Positions 16,071-23,741 of a stretch of 64,000 nucleotides of DNA are shown here, one piece after another. The notes under the pieces were generated by a model that had not been told where the DNA came from, searched no databases, and saw nothing but the letters and a program-made list of their open reading frames with translations. Source of the DNA: Agrococcus baldri (GTDB lineage Bacteria > Actinomycetota > Actinomycetes > Actinomycetales > Microbacteriaceae). The position numbers and the translations under genes are program-made. The stretch is taken from positions 235,267-299,266 of the forward strand of contig BJUU01000002.1 of assembly GCA_007988785.1 (NCBI GenBank), read 5' to 3'. The stretch's first letter is position 1. Each line of letters starts with the position of its first letter.

Positions 16071-17539
16071 CCGACCGAGCCGACACCGAGGCATCCGACA
16101 CCATCGCATCGATCGCGCAGGCTCTCGGTGGGCGACCTGTGCGTCAACCCCGCGTCGGGCTCGTGTCGGGCGGGCTCGCCGCCTACTGGCCGCAGTTTCC
16201 CGAGCTGCGGCCGCGGATCGAGCGCACAGCCGCGCGCGTGGCCGAGCGGCTGCGCGACTTCGACGTCGAGCTCGTCGACGCGGGCTTCATCTCGGACGAG
16301 ACCGAGGGCGCCGAAGCCGGTGACCGGCTGCGCACGGCCGACTGCGACCTCGTCGTCGTCCTGCTGAGCACCTACCTGACGAGCGCGATGGTGCTGCCGA
16401 TCGCGCAGCGCGCCGGCGCGCCCGTGCTCGTGATCGACCTGCAGCCCAGCCCGGCGATGGACCACGCCTCGTTCGACACCGGCGACTGGCTCGCCTACTG
16501 CGGCCAATGCGCCGTGCCGGAGGTCGGCAGCGTCTTCCGTCGCGCCGGCATCGCGTTCCGCTCGGTCACCGGTCACCTCGAGGACGCCTCCGCGTGGGCG
16601 CGCATCGAGCGCTGGATCGACGCCGCGCGCGTGCGGGCCGTGCTGCGCCGCGCCCGTCACGGCCTGCTCGGCCACCTCTACCCCGGTATGCTCGACGTCT
16701 CGACCGACCTCGCGCTCGTCTCCACCCAGCTCGGCGGCCACGTCGAGGTGCTCGAGATCGACGACCTGCGGGTGCGCGTGGAGGACGTGAGCGAGGCGGA
16801 TGCGCGCGCTCGCGTCGCGCTCGCCCGCTCGGTCTTCACCCTCGACGGCTCGGTCGACGGCGACGATCTCGCCTGGGCGGCGCGCGTGTCGGTCGGCCTC
16901 GACCGGCTCGTCGACGACTTCCGGCTCGACTCGCTCGCCTACTACCACCGCGGCCTCAGGGGCGAGACGCACGAGCGCGTCGCCGCGGGCATGATCCTGG
17001 GGGCATCGCTGCAGACCGCGCGCGGCGTCGCGATGGCGGGCGAGTTCGAGCTGCGCAACTCGATCGCCATGCTCGTCGCCGACACCCTCGGCGCCGGTGG
17101 ATCGTTCACCGAGATCCAGGCGCTCGACTTCCGCGGCGACGTGGTCGAGATGGGTCACGACGGCCCCGCGCACCTCCTGATGGGGTCGGCGGCGCCGATG
17201 CTGCGCGGGCTGGGCGTCTTCCACGGCAAGCGCGGCTGGGGCGTGAGCGTCGAGCTCGACGTGCGCGAGGGGCCGGCGACCGCGTTCGGCATCGGTCAGG
17301 AGCGCGACGGCTCCTACGTCTTCGTCGCCTCCGAGGGCGAGGTCGTACCAGGGCCGCACCTGCAGATCGGCAACACCACGTCGCGCGTCGACTTCGGCTG
17401 CCACCCCGGTGAGTGGGTCGATGCGTGGAGCGCGAGCGGCGTCGACCACCACTGGGCGCTCGCGAGCGGGCACCAGGCCGCGCGGCTGCGCGCGACGGCG
17501 GAGCTGCTCGGCTTGGAGTTCCGCTCGGTCAGCGCCTGA
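16067..17539 (+). CDS. L-arabinose/L-fucose isomerase-family protein
   Basis: 490-residue protein of the arabinose/fucose isomerase superfamily, which interconverts aldoses and ketoses with Mn2+. Likely metal and catalytic residues lie in GEFELRNSIAML, GGSFTEIQALDF, EMGHDGPAHLLMG and a C-terminal DHHWALASGH. The N-terminal Rossmann-like half (VGLVSGGLAAYWPQF, LLSTYLTSA) matches the superfamily too. It is clearly divergent from classical AraA, so the substrate is open: L-arabinose, L-fucose, L-rhamnose or another sugar. It is last in the plus-strand operon and converges on the kinase/epimerase operon, whose enzymes would accept its ketose product. Confidence 0.78.
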   Translation: MTDRADTEASDTIASIAQALGGRPVRQPRVGLVSGGLAAYWPQFPELRPRIERTAARVAERLRDFDVELVDAGFISDETEGAEAGDRLRTADCDLVVVLLSTYLTSAMVLPIAQRAGAPVLVIDLQPSPAMDHASFDTGDWLAYCGQCAVPEVGSVFRRAGIAFRSVTGHLEDASAWARIERWIDAARVRAVLRRARHGLLGHLYPGMLDVSTDLALVSTQLGGHVEVLEIDDLRVRVEDVSEADARARVALARSVFTLDGSVDGDDLAWAARVSVGLDRLVDDFRLDSLAYYHRGLRGETHERVAAGMILGASLQTARGVAMAGEFELRNSIAMLVADTLGAGGSFTEIQALDFRGDVVEMGHDGPAHLLMGSAAPMLRGLGVFHGKRGWGVSVELDVREGPATAFGIGQERDGSYVFVASEGEVVPGPHLQIGNTTSRVDFGCHPGEWVDAWSASGVDHHWALASGHQAARLRATAELLGLEFRSVSA

Positions 17540-17555
17540 GCGCGCGGGCGAGCGC

Positions 17556-18425
17556 TCAGTGCATGGCGATCGTCTCGACCGCGCGCAGGCCGTCGCGGAT
17601 GAAGCGGTTCGCGTGCGCGGCGAGGTCGTCGGAGTCGTCCCACAGGTTGCGCCAGATGCCGAGCGAGCGCGTGAGCTGCTCGTCGACCACGGCGCTCGAG
17701 AACGACTCGAACACGATCGGGCCGTCGTAGCGCGCCCGCGCGAGGCCGCGGAAGAGCCCGTCGAAGTCGACCGATCCCGAGCCGAGGTAGCCGCGGTGGC
17801 TCTCGCCGATGTGCACGTAGCGCAGCCGGTCGCCGGCGTCGAGCACGGGCTCGAGCATCCCCGACTCCTCGATGTTCATGTGGTACGTGTCGAGGTGCAG
17901 GTGCACGTTGTCGTGGCCGACCTGCTCGAGGAAGCGCAGCCCCTCGCGCGCCGTGTTGCAGATGTTCGTCTCGTAGCGGTTCACGACCTCGAGCGAGAGC
18001 TGCACGCCGCGTTCGGCCGCATAGTCGCCCAGCCGGCGCAGCGCCGCCGCGCTGTGCTCGCGATTCGTCCCGGTCGCGACCTGCGCGTACTTCTGCAGCG
18101 CCGAGTAGATGACGCCGCACAGGTCGGTGCCGCCGACGTGCGCGACGATGTCGATCGCCCGCCGCAGCAGCTCCTCGCCCCGCTGCACCACTGCCGGATC
18201 CTCGCTCGAGAGGTCGGTGTCGGCCGTGAGGCCGAGCGACGAGGTCATGGTGATGCCGGTCTCGGCGAGCACCTGCGCGGCGACCCGCTCGTCGAAGGAG
18301 AACGGATCCATCAGCGGCATCTCGATGAAGTCGAAGCCCGCCCGCTGCACCCCCTCGATGGCGGTGCGGATGCCCGCCTCGTCGAAGGTGCCGGAGAACA
18401 CGAAGCCGTGGCAGCCGATGCGCAT
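17556..18425 (-). CDS. Sugar epimerase/isomerase, D-tagatose/D-allulose 3-epimerase-like TIM barrel
   Basis: 289-residue xylose-isomerase-like TIM barrel. The segments SLEVVNRYETN, LHLDTYHMNIEE, YVHIGESHRG and IVFESFS are those of ketose 3-epimerases and contain the expected metal-bound Glu, Asp, His and Glu. Related proteins epimerise free ketoses or act on L-ribulose and L-xylulose phosphates. AGAGG precedes the ATG. It is the last gene of the long minus-strand operon, four bases after the class II aldolase gene. It probably feeds an unusual ketose into the kinase/epimerase/aldolase steps encoded upstream. Confidence 0.8.
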   Translation of the reverse strand: MRIGCHGFVFSGTFDEAGIRTAIEGVQRAGFDFIEMPLMDPFSFDERVAAQVLAETGITMTSSLGLTADTDLSSEDPAVVQRGEELLRRAIDIVAHVGGTDLCGVIYSALQKYAQVATGTNREHSAAALRRLGDYAAERGVQLSLEVVNRYETNICNTAREGLRFLEQVGHDNVHLHLDTYHMNIEESGMLEPVLDAGDRLRYVHIGESHRGYLGSGSVDFDGLFRGLARARYDGPIVFESFSSAVVDEQLTRSLGIWRNLWDDSDDLAAHANRFIRDGLRAVETIAMH

Positions 18426-18429
18426 GGTG

Positions 18430-19239
18430 TTACCTCTTTCCCTGCAGGACGCGGCGGCGGTGGTGCTCGTCCGCGCGGTTCTCGATCCGATCGAGCACGT
18501 CGTCGCCGAGGAAGACCGGCTCCCCCACCGCGAGCGCCGCGGTCAGGATGCGCGCGTGCTTGTCGGCCATCTCGGTGATCCGCAGGCACTCGGCCGCGTC
18601 CTCGCCGATGGCGAAGATGCCGTGGTTCTGCAGATAGGCGATCTTCGGCAGCTGCCCGTGCTGCGCGACGAACGCGGCCAGCGCGTCGCGCATGTGCAGG
18701 GCGAGATCGCGGCCGGGGTCGAGGTAGGGCACGAACAGCGCATGCTGGCCGAGCACCACGATCGAGTCGGGGAAGAGCGCCCCGGCGGCGATGAGCTCCG
18801 CGCGGTCGGAGCACAGGATGCCGTTGGCGGAGACCGGATGCGTGTGGCACGCGGCGCCCGCGCCGGCGGCCAGCACGACCGCGTGCAGCAGCGCCTCGAC
18901 GCTCGGCCGCTTCGCCTCCGGGTCGACGCGGCTCGCCATGAGCGCGGCGCCCACCGCCTCGTCGTCGGCGTCGGCGGCATCGAGCGCCGCCAGGATGGGC
19001 GCGAGCTCGCACTCGACCAGATCCTCGGCGCCCGCCGTCGCGAGTGTGGAGCCCGAGGCCTTGACGAGCATCCGCCCGGCGCCGTCGCCGGCCGGGTCGA
19101 GCCTCGCGCTCACGTTGCCCTCGCCCAGGATGGCCAGCTCGCGGCGCGGCTCGCCGACCGCGTGCGCCAGCGCCAGCAGCTGATCGGCCGGCGCCAGCAG
19201 CTGATCGGCGGGCGCCGGCTGCGCCTCGTGTGCCGTCAT
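18430..19239 (-). CDS. Class II aldolase/adducin-family protein (sugar-phosphate aldolase type)
   Basis: 269-residue class II aldolase fold. Metal-ligand histidines appear in CHTHPVSANG and LQNHGIFAIG, the phosphate-binding loop in LGEGNVSARL and KASGSTL, and the likely catalytic Glu in RPSVEALLH. It is the second aldolase-fold protein in this operon, next to an AraD-like epimerase, so one likely epimerises and the other cleaves a ketose phosphate (fuculose-, rhamnulose- or apulose-phosphate type). The N-terminus contains a 21-base tandem duplication coding for ADQLLAP twice. Start and stop overlap or nearly abut the neighbouring genes. Confidence 0.8.
   Translation of the reverse strand: MTAHEAQPAPADQLLAPADQLLALAHAVGEPRRELAILGEGNVSARLDPAGDGAGRMLVKASGSTLATAGAEDLVECELAPILAALDAADADDEAVGAALMASRVDPEAKRPSVEALLHAVVLAAGAGAACHTHPVSANGILCSDRAELIAAGALFPDSIVVLGQHALFVPYLDPGRDLALHMRDALAAFVAQHGQLPKIAYLQNHGIFAIGEDAAECLRITEMADKHARILTAALAVGEPVFLGDDVLDRIENRADEHHRRRVLQGKR
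19174..19215. repeat. 21-bp tandem duplication in the aldolase gene
   Basis: Two adjacent 21-base units (19174-19194 and 19195-19215) differ at one position and encode ADQLLAP twice near the protein N-terminus. The unit is a multiple of three, so the frame is kept. Confidence 0.85.
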
Positions 19240-19949
19240 CGGTCGGCCTGCTGCCCGTAGACGCCCTGGTAGCGGTCGAAGAGCGCGTCGACGTCGGCCG
19301 CCGCGATCGGCAGCGTCTCGCCCAGCTGGCGGGCCAGGTGCATCGTGCGCGCGACATCCTCGACCATCACGGCCGCCTTCACGGCGTCGCGCGCGTCGCT
19401 GCCGATGGTGAACGGCCCGTGGCTCTGCATCAGCACCGCGCGGGAGCGGTGCTCGCGCAGCGTCTCGACGATGCCGCGGCCGATGCTGTCGTCGCCGATG
19501 CGGGCGAAGGGACCGACCGGGATGGGGCCGCCGAACTCGTCGGCCATCGCGGTGAGGTGGCAGGGGATGGGCTCCCCGCGCGCCGCCCACGCGGTCGCGT
19601 AGGGCGAGTGGGTGTGCACGACGCCGCCGACCTCGGGCATGTGCCGGTAGACGTAGGCGTGCGCGGCGGTGTCGCTCGAGGGGCTGAGCTCGGAGCCGGC
19701 CGAGCCCGGCACGACCTCGCCGTCGAGGGTGCAGAGGATCATGCGCTCTGGCGCGAGCTCGTCGTAGTCGACGCCGCTGGGCTTGATGACGAAGAGCGCC
19801 TCGCCGGGCACCCGGCCCGAGACGTTGCCGCCCGTCCACTGCACGAGCCCCGCCCGCGTGAGCCGCTCGTGCAGCGCGCACACCTCGGCGCGCAGCGCGT
19901 CCACGGCGTGGAGGCCGTCGAGGGCGCCCGGGCGGTCGAGGCCGCTCAC
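19236..19949 (-). CDS. araD: L-ribulose-5-phosphate 4-epimerase-like protein
   Basis: 237-residue class II aldolase-fold epimerase. The order of motifs follows AraD: TGGNVSGR, VIKPSGVDYDEL, SPSSDTAAHAYVY, VVHTHSPYATAWA and LMQSHGPFTIG, ending in YQGVYGQ. Zinc would be held by the HTH and SHG histidines. It starts with GTG overlapping the kinase stop (GTGA) and overlaps the next aldolase gene by four bases. The usual reaction converts L-ribulose 5-phosphate to D-xylulose 5-phosphate, which fits the ribulokinase-like gene before it. True substrate identity needs biochemistry because family members also act on other pentulose or deoxyhexulose phosphates. Confidence 0.83.
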   Translation of the reverse strand: MSGLDRPGALDGLHAVDALRAEVCALHERLTRAGLVQWTGGNVSGRVPGEALFVIKPSGVDYDELAPERMILCTLDGEVVPGSAGSELSPSSDTAAHAYVYRHMPEVGGVVHTHSPYATAWAARGEPIPCHLTAMADEFGGPIPVGPFARIGDDSIGRGIVETLREHRSRAVLMQSHGPFTIGSDARDAVKAAVMVEDVARTMHLARQLGETLPIAAADVDALFDRYQGVYGQQADR

Positions 19950-21586
19950 GCGAGCGCCTCGGCACGGCGGCGCTTGAGCCGGTGCATGAGCAGCTCCTCG
20001 CCGCGCCCGAACGCGTCGTGCAGCGCCAGGTAGTCGCGGTAGATCGCCTCGTAGGCGGCGACCGCGGCCGGATCCGGCACGTACCGGTCGCGCTCGACCG
20101 CGCCCATCGCATCCGCCGCCGTGCTGATGTCGGGATGCGCGCCGGCCGCGACGGCCGCGTGGATCGCGGCGCCGAGCGCGGGCGCCTGCTCGCTGCCGGC
20201 GACGTCGATGGGCATGCCGAGCACGTCGGCGTAGGTCTGCATGAGCCGCTCGTTGCGCAGCAGGCCGCCGGCGGCGACGAAGCGCTCGACCGGCACGCCG
20301 CCGGCGCGGAAGGCCTCGACGATGCGGCGGGCGCCGAAGGCCGTCGCCTCGACGAGCGCGCGGTAGACGTCCTCGGCGCGGGTGGCGAGGGTCATGCCGA
20401 CCACGAGCCCCGACAGCCGCGCATCGACGAGCACCGAGCGGTTGCCGCCGTGCCAGTCCAGCGCCACGAGGCCGTGGGCGCCCACCGGCCTCGCCCACCC
20501 GAGCTCGGTCAGCAGCTCGTGCACGCTGACGCCGCGCGCGGCGGCCGCGCGCTCGAGGCTCGCCGGCACCTGGTTGGCGACGAACCACGCGAGGATGTCG
20601 CCGACGCCCGACTGCCCCGCCTCGTAGCCCCACAGGCCCGCGGTGATGCCGCCGTCGACGACCCCGCACATGCCGTCGACGTCGACGCGGCGCACGGCGT
20701 TGACGATGTGGCACGTGCTCGTGCCCATGATGGCGACGAGCGCGCCGGTGCCGGTGGCCTGCACCGCCGGCGCCGTCACGTGCGCGTCGACGTTGCCGAC
20801 CGCGACGGCGATGCCCTCCGGCAGGCCCGTGAGCGCCGCCATCTCGGCGGTCAGGGTGCCGGCGACGGCGCCGAGCTCGCCCGCGGGCCCCTCGAGCTTG
20901 GGGATGACGGCGGCGAAGCCGGGCGCGAGCGCGTCGAAGTAGGCGGGATCGGGCAGCGCGCCCTCCTGCACCATGCCCTTGTAGCCGGCCGCGGAGACGC
21001 CCCGCACGAGGGCGCCGCCGAGCTGCTGCACGATCCAGTCGCTCGCCTCCACCCAGCGCTCGGCGGTGTCGAAGGCCTCCCGATCCTCCTCGAACACCTG
21101 CAGCGCCTTCGCGATCTGCCACTCGCTCGAGATGGCGCCGCCGTAGCGGGCCAGCCAGGTCTCGCCGCGCTCGGCGGCGACGGCGTTGACGCGGTCGGCC
21201 TGCGCCTGCGCGGCATGGTGCTTCCAGAGCTTCGGGTAGGCGTGCGGGCGATCCTGCCAGCCGTCGACGAGGCACAGCGGCGTGCCGTCGGCGAGCGCCG
21301 GCAGCGGCGTGGAGGCGGTGAAGTCGCAGCCGATGCCGACCACCTCGTGGCTCTCGACGCCGGCATCCGCGAGCGCCGCCGGCACTGCGGTGCGCAGCAC
21401 CGCGAGCCAGTCGGCGGGGTGCTGCAGCGCCCACTCGGGCGGCAGCCGCCGCTCGCCGAGCGCCTCGTCGATCACCCCGTGCGCGTAGTCGTGCACCGCG
21501 GTGCCGAGCTCGGCGCCGTCGGCCGTCCGCACGACGAGCGCCCGCCCGCTGAGCGTGCCGAAGTCGACGCCGACCACGACGCTCAC
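19946..21586 (-). CDS. araB: Ribulokinase-like FGGY carbohydrate kinase
   Basis: 546-residue FGGY kinase, close to the usual AraB length. The N-terminal GVDFGTLSGRALVV phosphate loop, CDFTASTPLPALADG, and SSEWQIAKALQVFEED are characteristic of ribulokinases; the second domain has IMGTSTCHIVN and AAGGLLRNERLMQTYAD. It starts with GTG overlapping the stop of the permease gene. It would phosphorylate L-ribulose or a similar ketose using ATP. It is embedded in an operon headed by a rhamnose-type CUT2 importer, although the rhamnose-specific kinase lies in the divergent operon, so two sugars may share the importer or its regulator. Confidence 0.85.
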   Translation of the reverse strand: MSVVVGVDFGTLSGRALVVRTADGAELGTAVHDYAHGVIDEALGERRLPPEWALQHPADWLAVLRTAVPAALADAGVESHEVVGIGCDFTASTPLPALADGTPLCLVDGWQDRPHAYPKLWKHHAAQAQADRVNAVAAERGETWLARYGGAISSEWQIAKALQVFEEDREAFDTAERWVEASDWIVQQLGGALVRGVSAAGYKGMVQEGALPDPAYFDALAPGFAAVIPKLEGPAGELGAVAGTLTAEMAALTGLPEGIAVAVGNVDAHVTAPAVQATGTGALVAIMGTSTCHIVNAVRRVDVDGMCGVVDGGITAGLWGYEAGQSGVGDILAWFVANQVPASLERAAAARGVSVHELLTELGWARPVGAHGLVALDWHGGNRSVLVDARLSGLVVGMTLATRAEDVYRALVEATAFGARRIVEAFRAGGVPVERFVAAGGLLRNERLMQTYADVLGMPIDVAGSEQAPALGAAIHAAVAAGAHPDISTAADAMGAVERDRYVPDPAAVAAYEAIYRDYLALHDAFGRGEELLMHRLKRRRAEALA

Positions 21587-22716
21587 GGCGACCTCACGAC
21601 CGGCACGACCGTGGTCGGGGCGCCCGCAGCTCTGCGCCTCCGCAGCGAGAGCTGGCCGAACAGCGCGGCGCCGAGCAGCACGAGCCCGAGCGCGAGCAGC
21701 TGCGCCTGCGCGCCGTCGTTGCCGGGCACGACGATGAGGATCGAGGCGTTGAGCCACACGATCAGCAGCGCCGCGAGCAGCACGCCGCTCAGCCTGCCGA
21801 TGCCGCCGGTGATGGCGACGCCGCCGAGCACCGCGATGGTGATCGCCGGCAGCGCCATGCCGCCGCCGCTCGTGCCCGCGTCGGGGCGCGCCGAGGCGAA
21901 CTGCGCGACCGTGTAGACGCCCACGAAGCCCGAGATGGCGCCCGCCGTGACGAAGGCGGTCATGCGCGTGCGGCGGGTGTCGATGCCCGCCCACTGCGCC
22001 GCGGTGTCGTTCGTGCCGATGGCGTAGAGCGAGCGGCCGTAGGCGGTGCGGTTGAGCACGAACCACGCGAGCACCGCCACCGGCAGCAGGAACGTGAACA
22101 CGCCCAGCGGCACGAGCGGCAGCGTCTGGCCGATGAGCGGCAGCTCGATCGCCTTCGCGGCGTTGTAGAACTCGGAGATCTCGGGACCGGAGATGGGCTT
22201 CTGGTCGCTCACCACGAGCGCGATCGAGCGGTACCCGTAGAAGGTCGCGAGGGTCGTGATGAGCGGCGGGAAGCCGAGGTAGGCGGAGAGGAAGCCGTTG
22301 AACGCGCCCAGCAGCGCCCCGAAGAGCACCGCGAGCACGATCGAGACCACCATCGGCAGCCCGGTCTGCTGGAAGAGCATCGCGAAGACGATGCCCGCCA
22401 GCGACACCATCGAGCCGACCGAGAGGTCGATGCCGCCCCGGCCGGAGGTGATGACGAACAGCTGGGCGATGCCCAGCAGCGCGAGCGGCACGTAGGCGAT
22501 GAGCGACGAGGCGAGGTAGTCGCTGTTGAACTCGGCGCGCGTGACGCCGACGGCGTCGAGGATCGTCATCGCCACGACCAGCACGACGATGAGCACGAGC
22601 AGCAGCACCGTGCGGTCCTTGAGGCCGCCTGCGGCGACCCAGTCGCGCATCCGCTCGCCGACGCCCGCGCGCTGCGGCGCTGCCTGCTGCCGGTCCTGTG
22701 GCTTGACGGCGGTCAT
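21583..22716 (-). CDS. Sugar ABC transporter permease (RbsC/CUT2 type)
   Basis: 377-residue permease with about ten predicted membrane segments after a basic cytoplasmic N-terminus. The segment GRGGIDLSVGSMVSLAG is diagnostic of RbsC-like permeases. The C-terminus ends in a basic RRRRAAG patch. It overlaps both neighbours by four bases. It pairs with the second permease, the double ATPase and the lipoprotein receptor encoded just upstream to form one importer, most likely for L-rhamnose or a related monosaccharide. Confidence 0.9.
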   Translation of the reverse strand: MTAVKPQDRQQAAPQRAGVGERMRDWVAAGGLKDRTVLLLVLIVVLVVAMTILDAVGVTRAEFNSDYLASSLIAYVPLALLGIAQLFVITSGRGGIDLSVGSMVSLAGIVFAMLFQQTGLPMVVSIVLAVLFGALLGAFNGFLSAYLGFPPLITTLATFYGYRSIALVVSDQKPISGPEISEFYNAAKAIELPLIGQTLPLVPLGVFTFLLPVAVLAWFVLNRTAYGRSLYAIGTNDTAAQWAGIDTRRTRMTAFVTAGAISGFVGVYTVAQFASARPDAGTSGGGMALPAITIAVLGGVAITGGIGRLSGVLLAALLIVWLNASILIVVPGNDGAQAQLLALGLVLLGAALFGQLSLRRRRAAGAPTTVVPVVRSP

Positions 22717-23741
22717 GCGCGCCTCCTCGCTCGCTCGCGGATGAGATCGGTGCCGACGGCGATCACGATGAAGATGCCGACGAACAGGAATCCCAGCTGG
22801 GTCGGCCAGCCGAGCTGCGTGACGCCCGAGACGACCGTCTGCACGAGGATCGCGCCCAGCAGCGTGCCGACGACGCTGCCGCGGCCGCCGATGATCGAGG
22901 TGCCACCGATGACGACGGCCGCGATGACCTGCAGCTCCTTGCCCGAGCCGACCGACTGGTCGAGCGTCGAGGTGCCGGTGGCGATCATCATGCAGGCGGC
23001 GAGGCCGGCGAGCGCGCCGGTGACGGCGTAGACCCACACGAGCCGCGGCTGCACCTTGATGCCCGCGAGCCGCGCGGCGTTCTGGTTGCCGCCGATCGCG
23101 TAGAGGCTGCGGCCCGCCTTCGCGTAGCGCAGGAACCACCAGGCGACGGCCACCGCCACGACGGCGATCGCGAAGGAGTGCGGCACCCCGAGCGTGCGCC
23201 CCGGGTCGCCGCGGCCCAGGAAGTCGAGGGTGCCCGGGATGCCGTTCACGGTCGACGAGTCGAACACCCGCAGCCCGAGCCACTGGAAGACGTTGGCGGT
23301 GCCGAAGGTGATGATGATCGGATGCACGCGGCCGTAGGCGATCAGCAGCCCGTTGATCATGCCGAGGGCCAGGCCGATCGCGATCGCCACGAGCACGGCG
23401 AGCGGCGCCGGGATGTCGAGGCCGACCATCATGCGCGCCGTGACGACGGCCGAGACCATGATCATGGCGGCGACCGAGACGTCGATGCCGGCGGTGATGA
23501 TGACGAAGGTCATGCCCACGCCGACGAGCGCGATGGGCGCGACCTGCACGAGCAGCGGGCCGATCGAGCCCGTGGTGAGGAACGCGGGCGTGAAGATGCC
23601 CAGCAGCACCCACAGCACCACGACCACGACGAGCAGCACGATCTCCTGGCCGGTGACGACCGGCGGGAGGATGCGGCGCAGGCTCACCTGCGGCGCGGCT
23701 GCGGGCTCCGGAGCGCGCTCAGGTGCGGTGTCGACGCTCAT
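22713..23741 (-). CDS. Sugar ABC transporter permease (RbsC/CUT2 type)
   Basis: 342-residue CUT2 permease. After a proline/alanine-rich N-terminus come about nine or ten membrane segments, with ITAGIDVSVAAMIMVSAVV as the conserved RbsC-type loop and GGTSIIGGRGSVVGTLLG near the end. It overlaps the ATPase gene upstream and the partner permease gene downstream by four bases. Two distinct permeases in one CUT2 system is the arrangement seen in RhaP/RhaQ-type importers and LsrC/LsrD, which fits the adjacent rhamnose genes. Confidence 0.9.
   Translation of the reverse strand: MSVDTAPERAPEPAAAPQVSLRRILPPVVTGQEIVLLVVVVVLWVLLGIFTPAFLTTGSIGPLLVQVAPIALVGVGMTFVIITAGIDVSVAAMIMVSAVVTARMMVGLDIPAPLAVLVAIAIGLALGMINGLLIAYGRVHPIIITFGTANVFQWLGLRVFDSSTVNGIPGTLDFLGRGDPGRTLGVPHSFAIAVVAVAVAWWFLRYAKAGRSLYAIGGNQNAARLAGIKVQPRLVWVYAVTGALAGLAACMMIATGTSTLDQSVGSGKELQVIAAVVIGGTSIIGGRGSVVGTLLGAILVQTVVSGVTQLGWPTQLGFLFVGIFIVIAVGTDLIRERARRRA

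Noticed and set aside
17556..21586. D-apiose pathway
   Set aside because: A kinase, class II aldolase and TIM-barrel enzyme would fit, but the kinase and AraD-like motifs match the ribulose branch better and no apiose-specific signature is visible.
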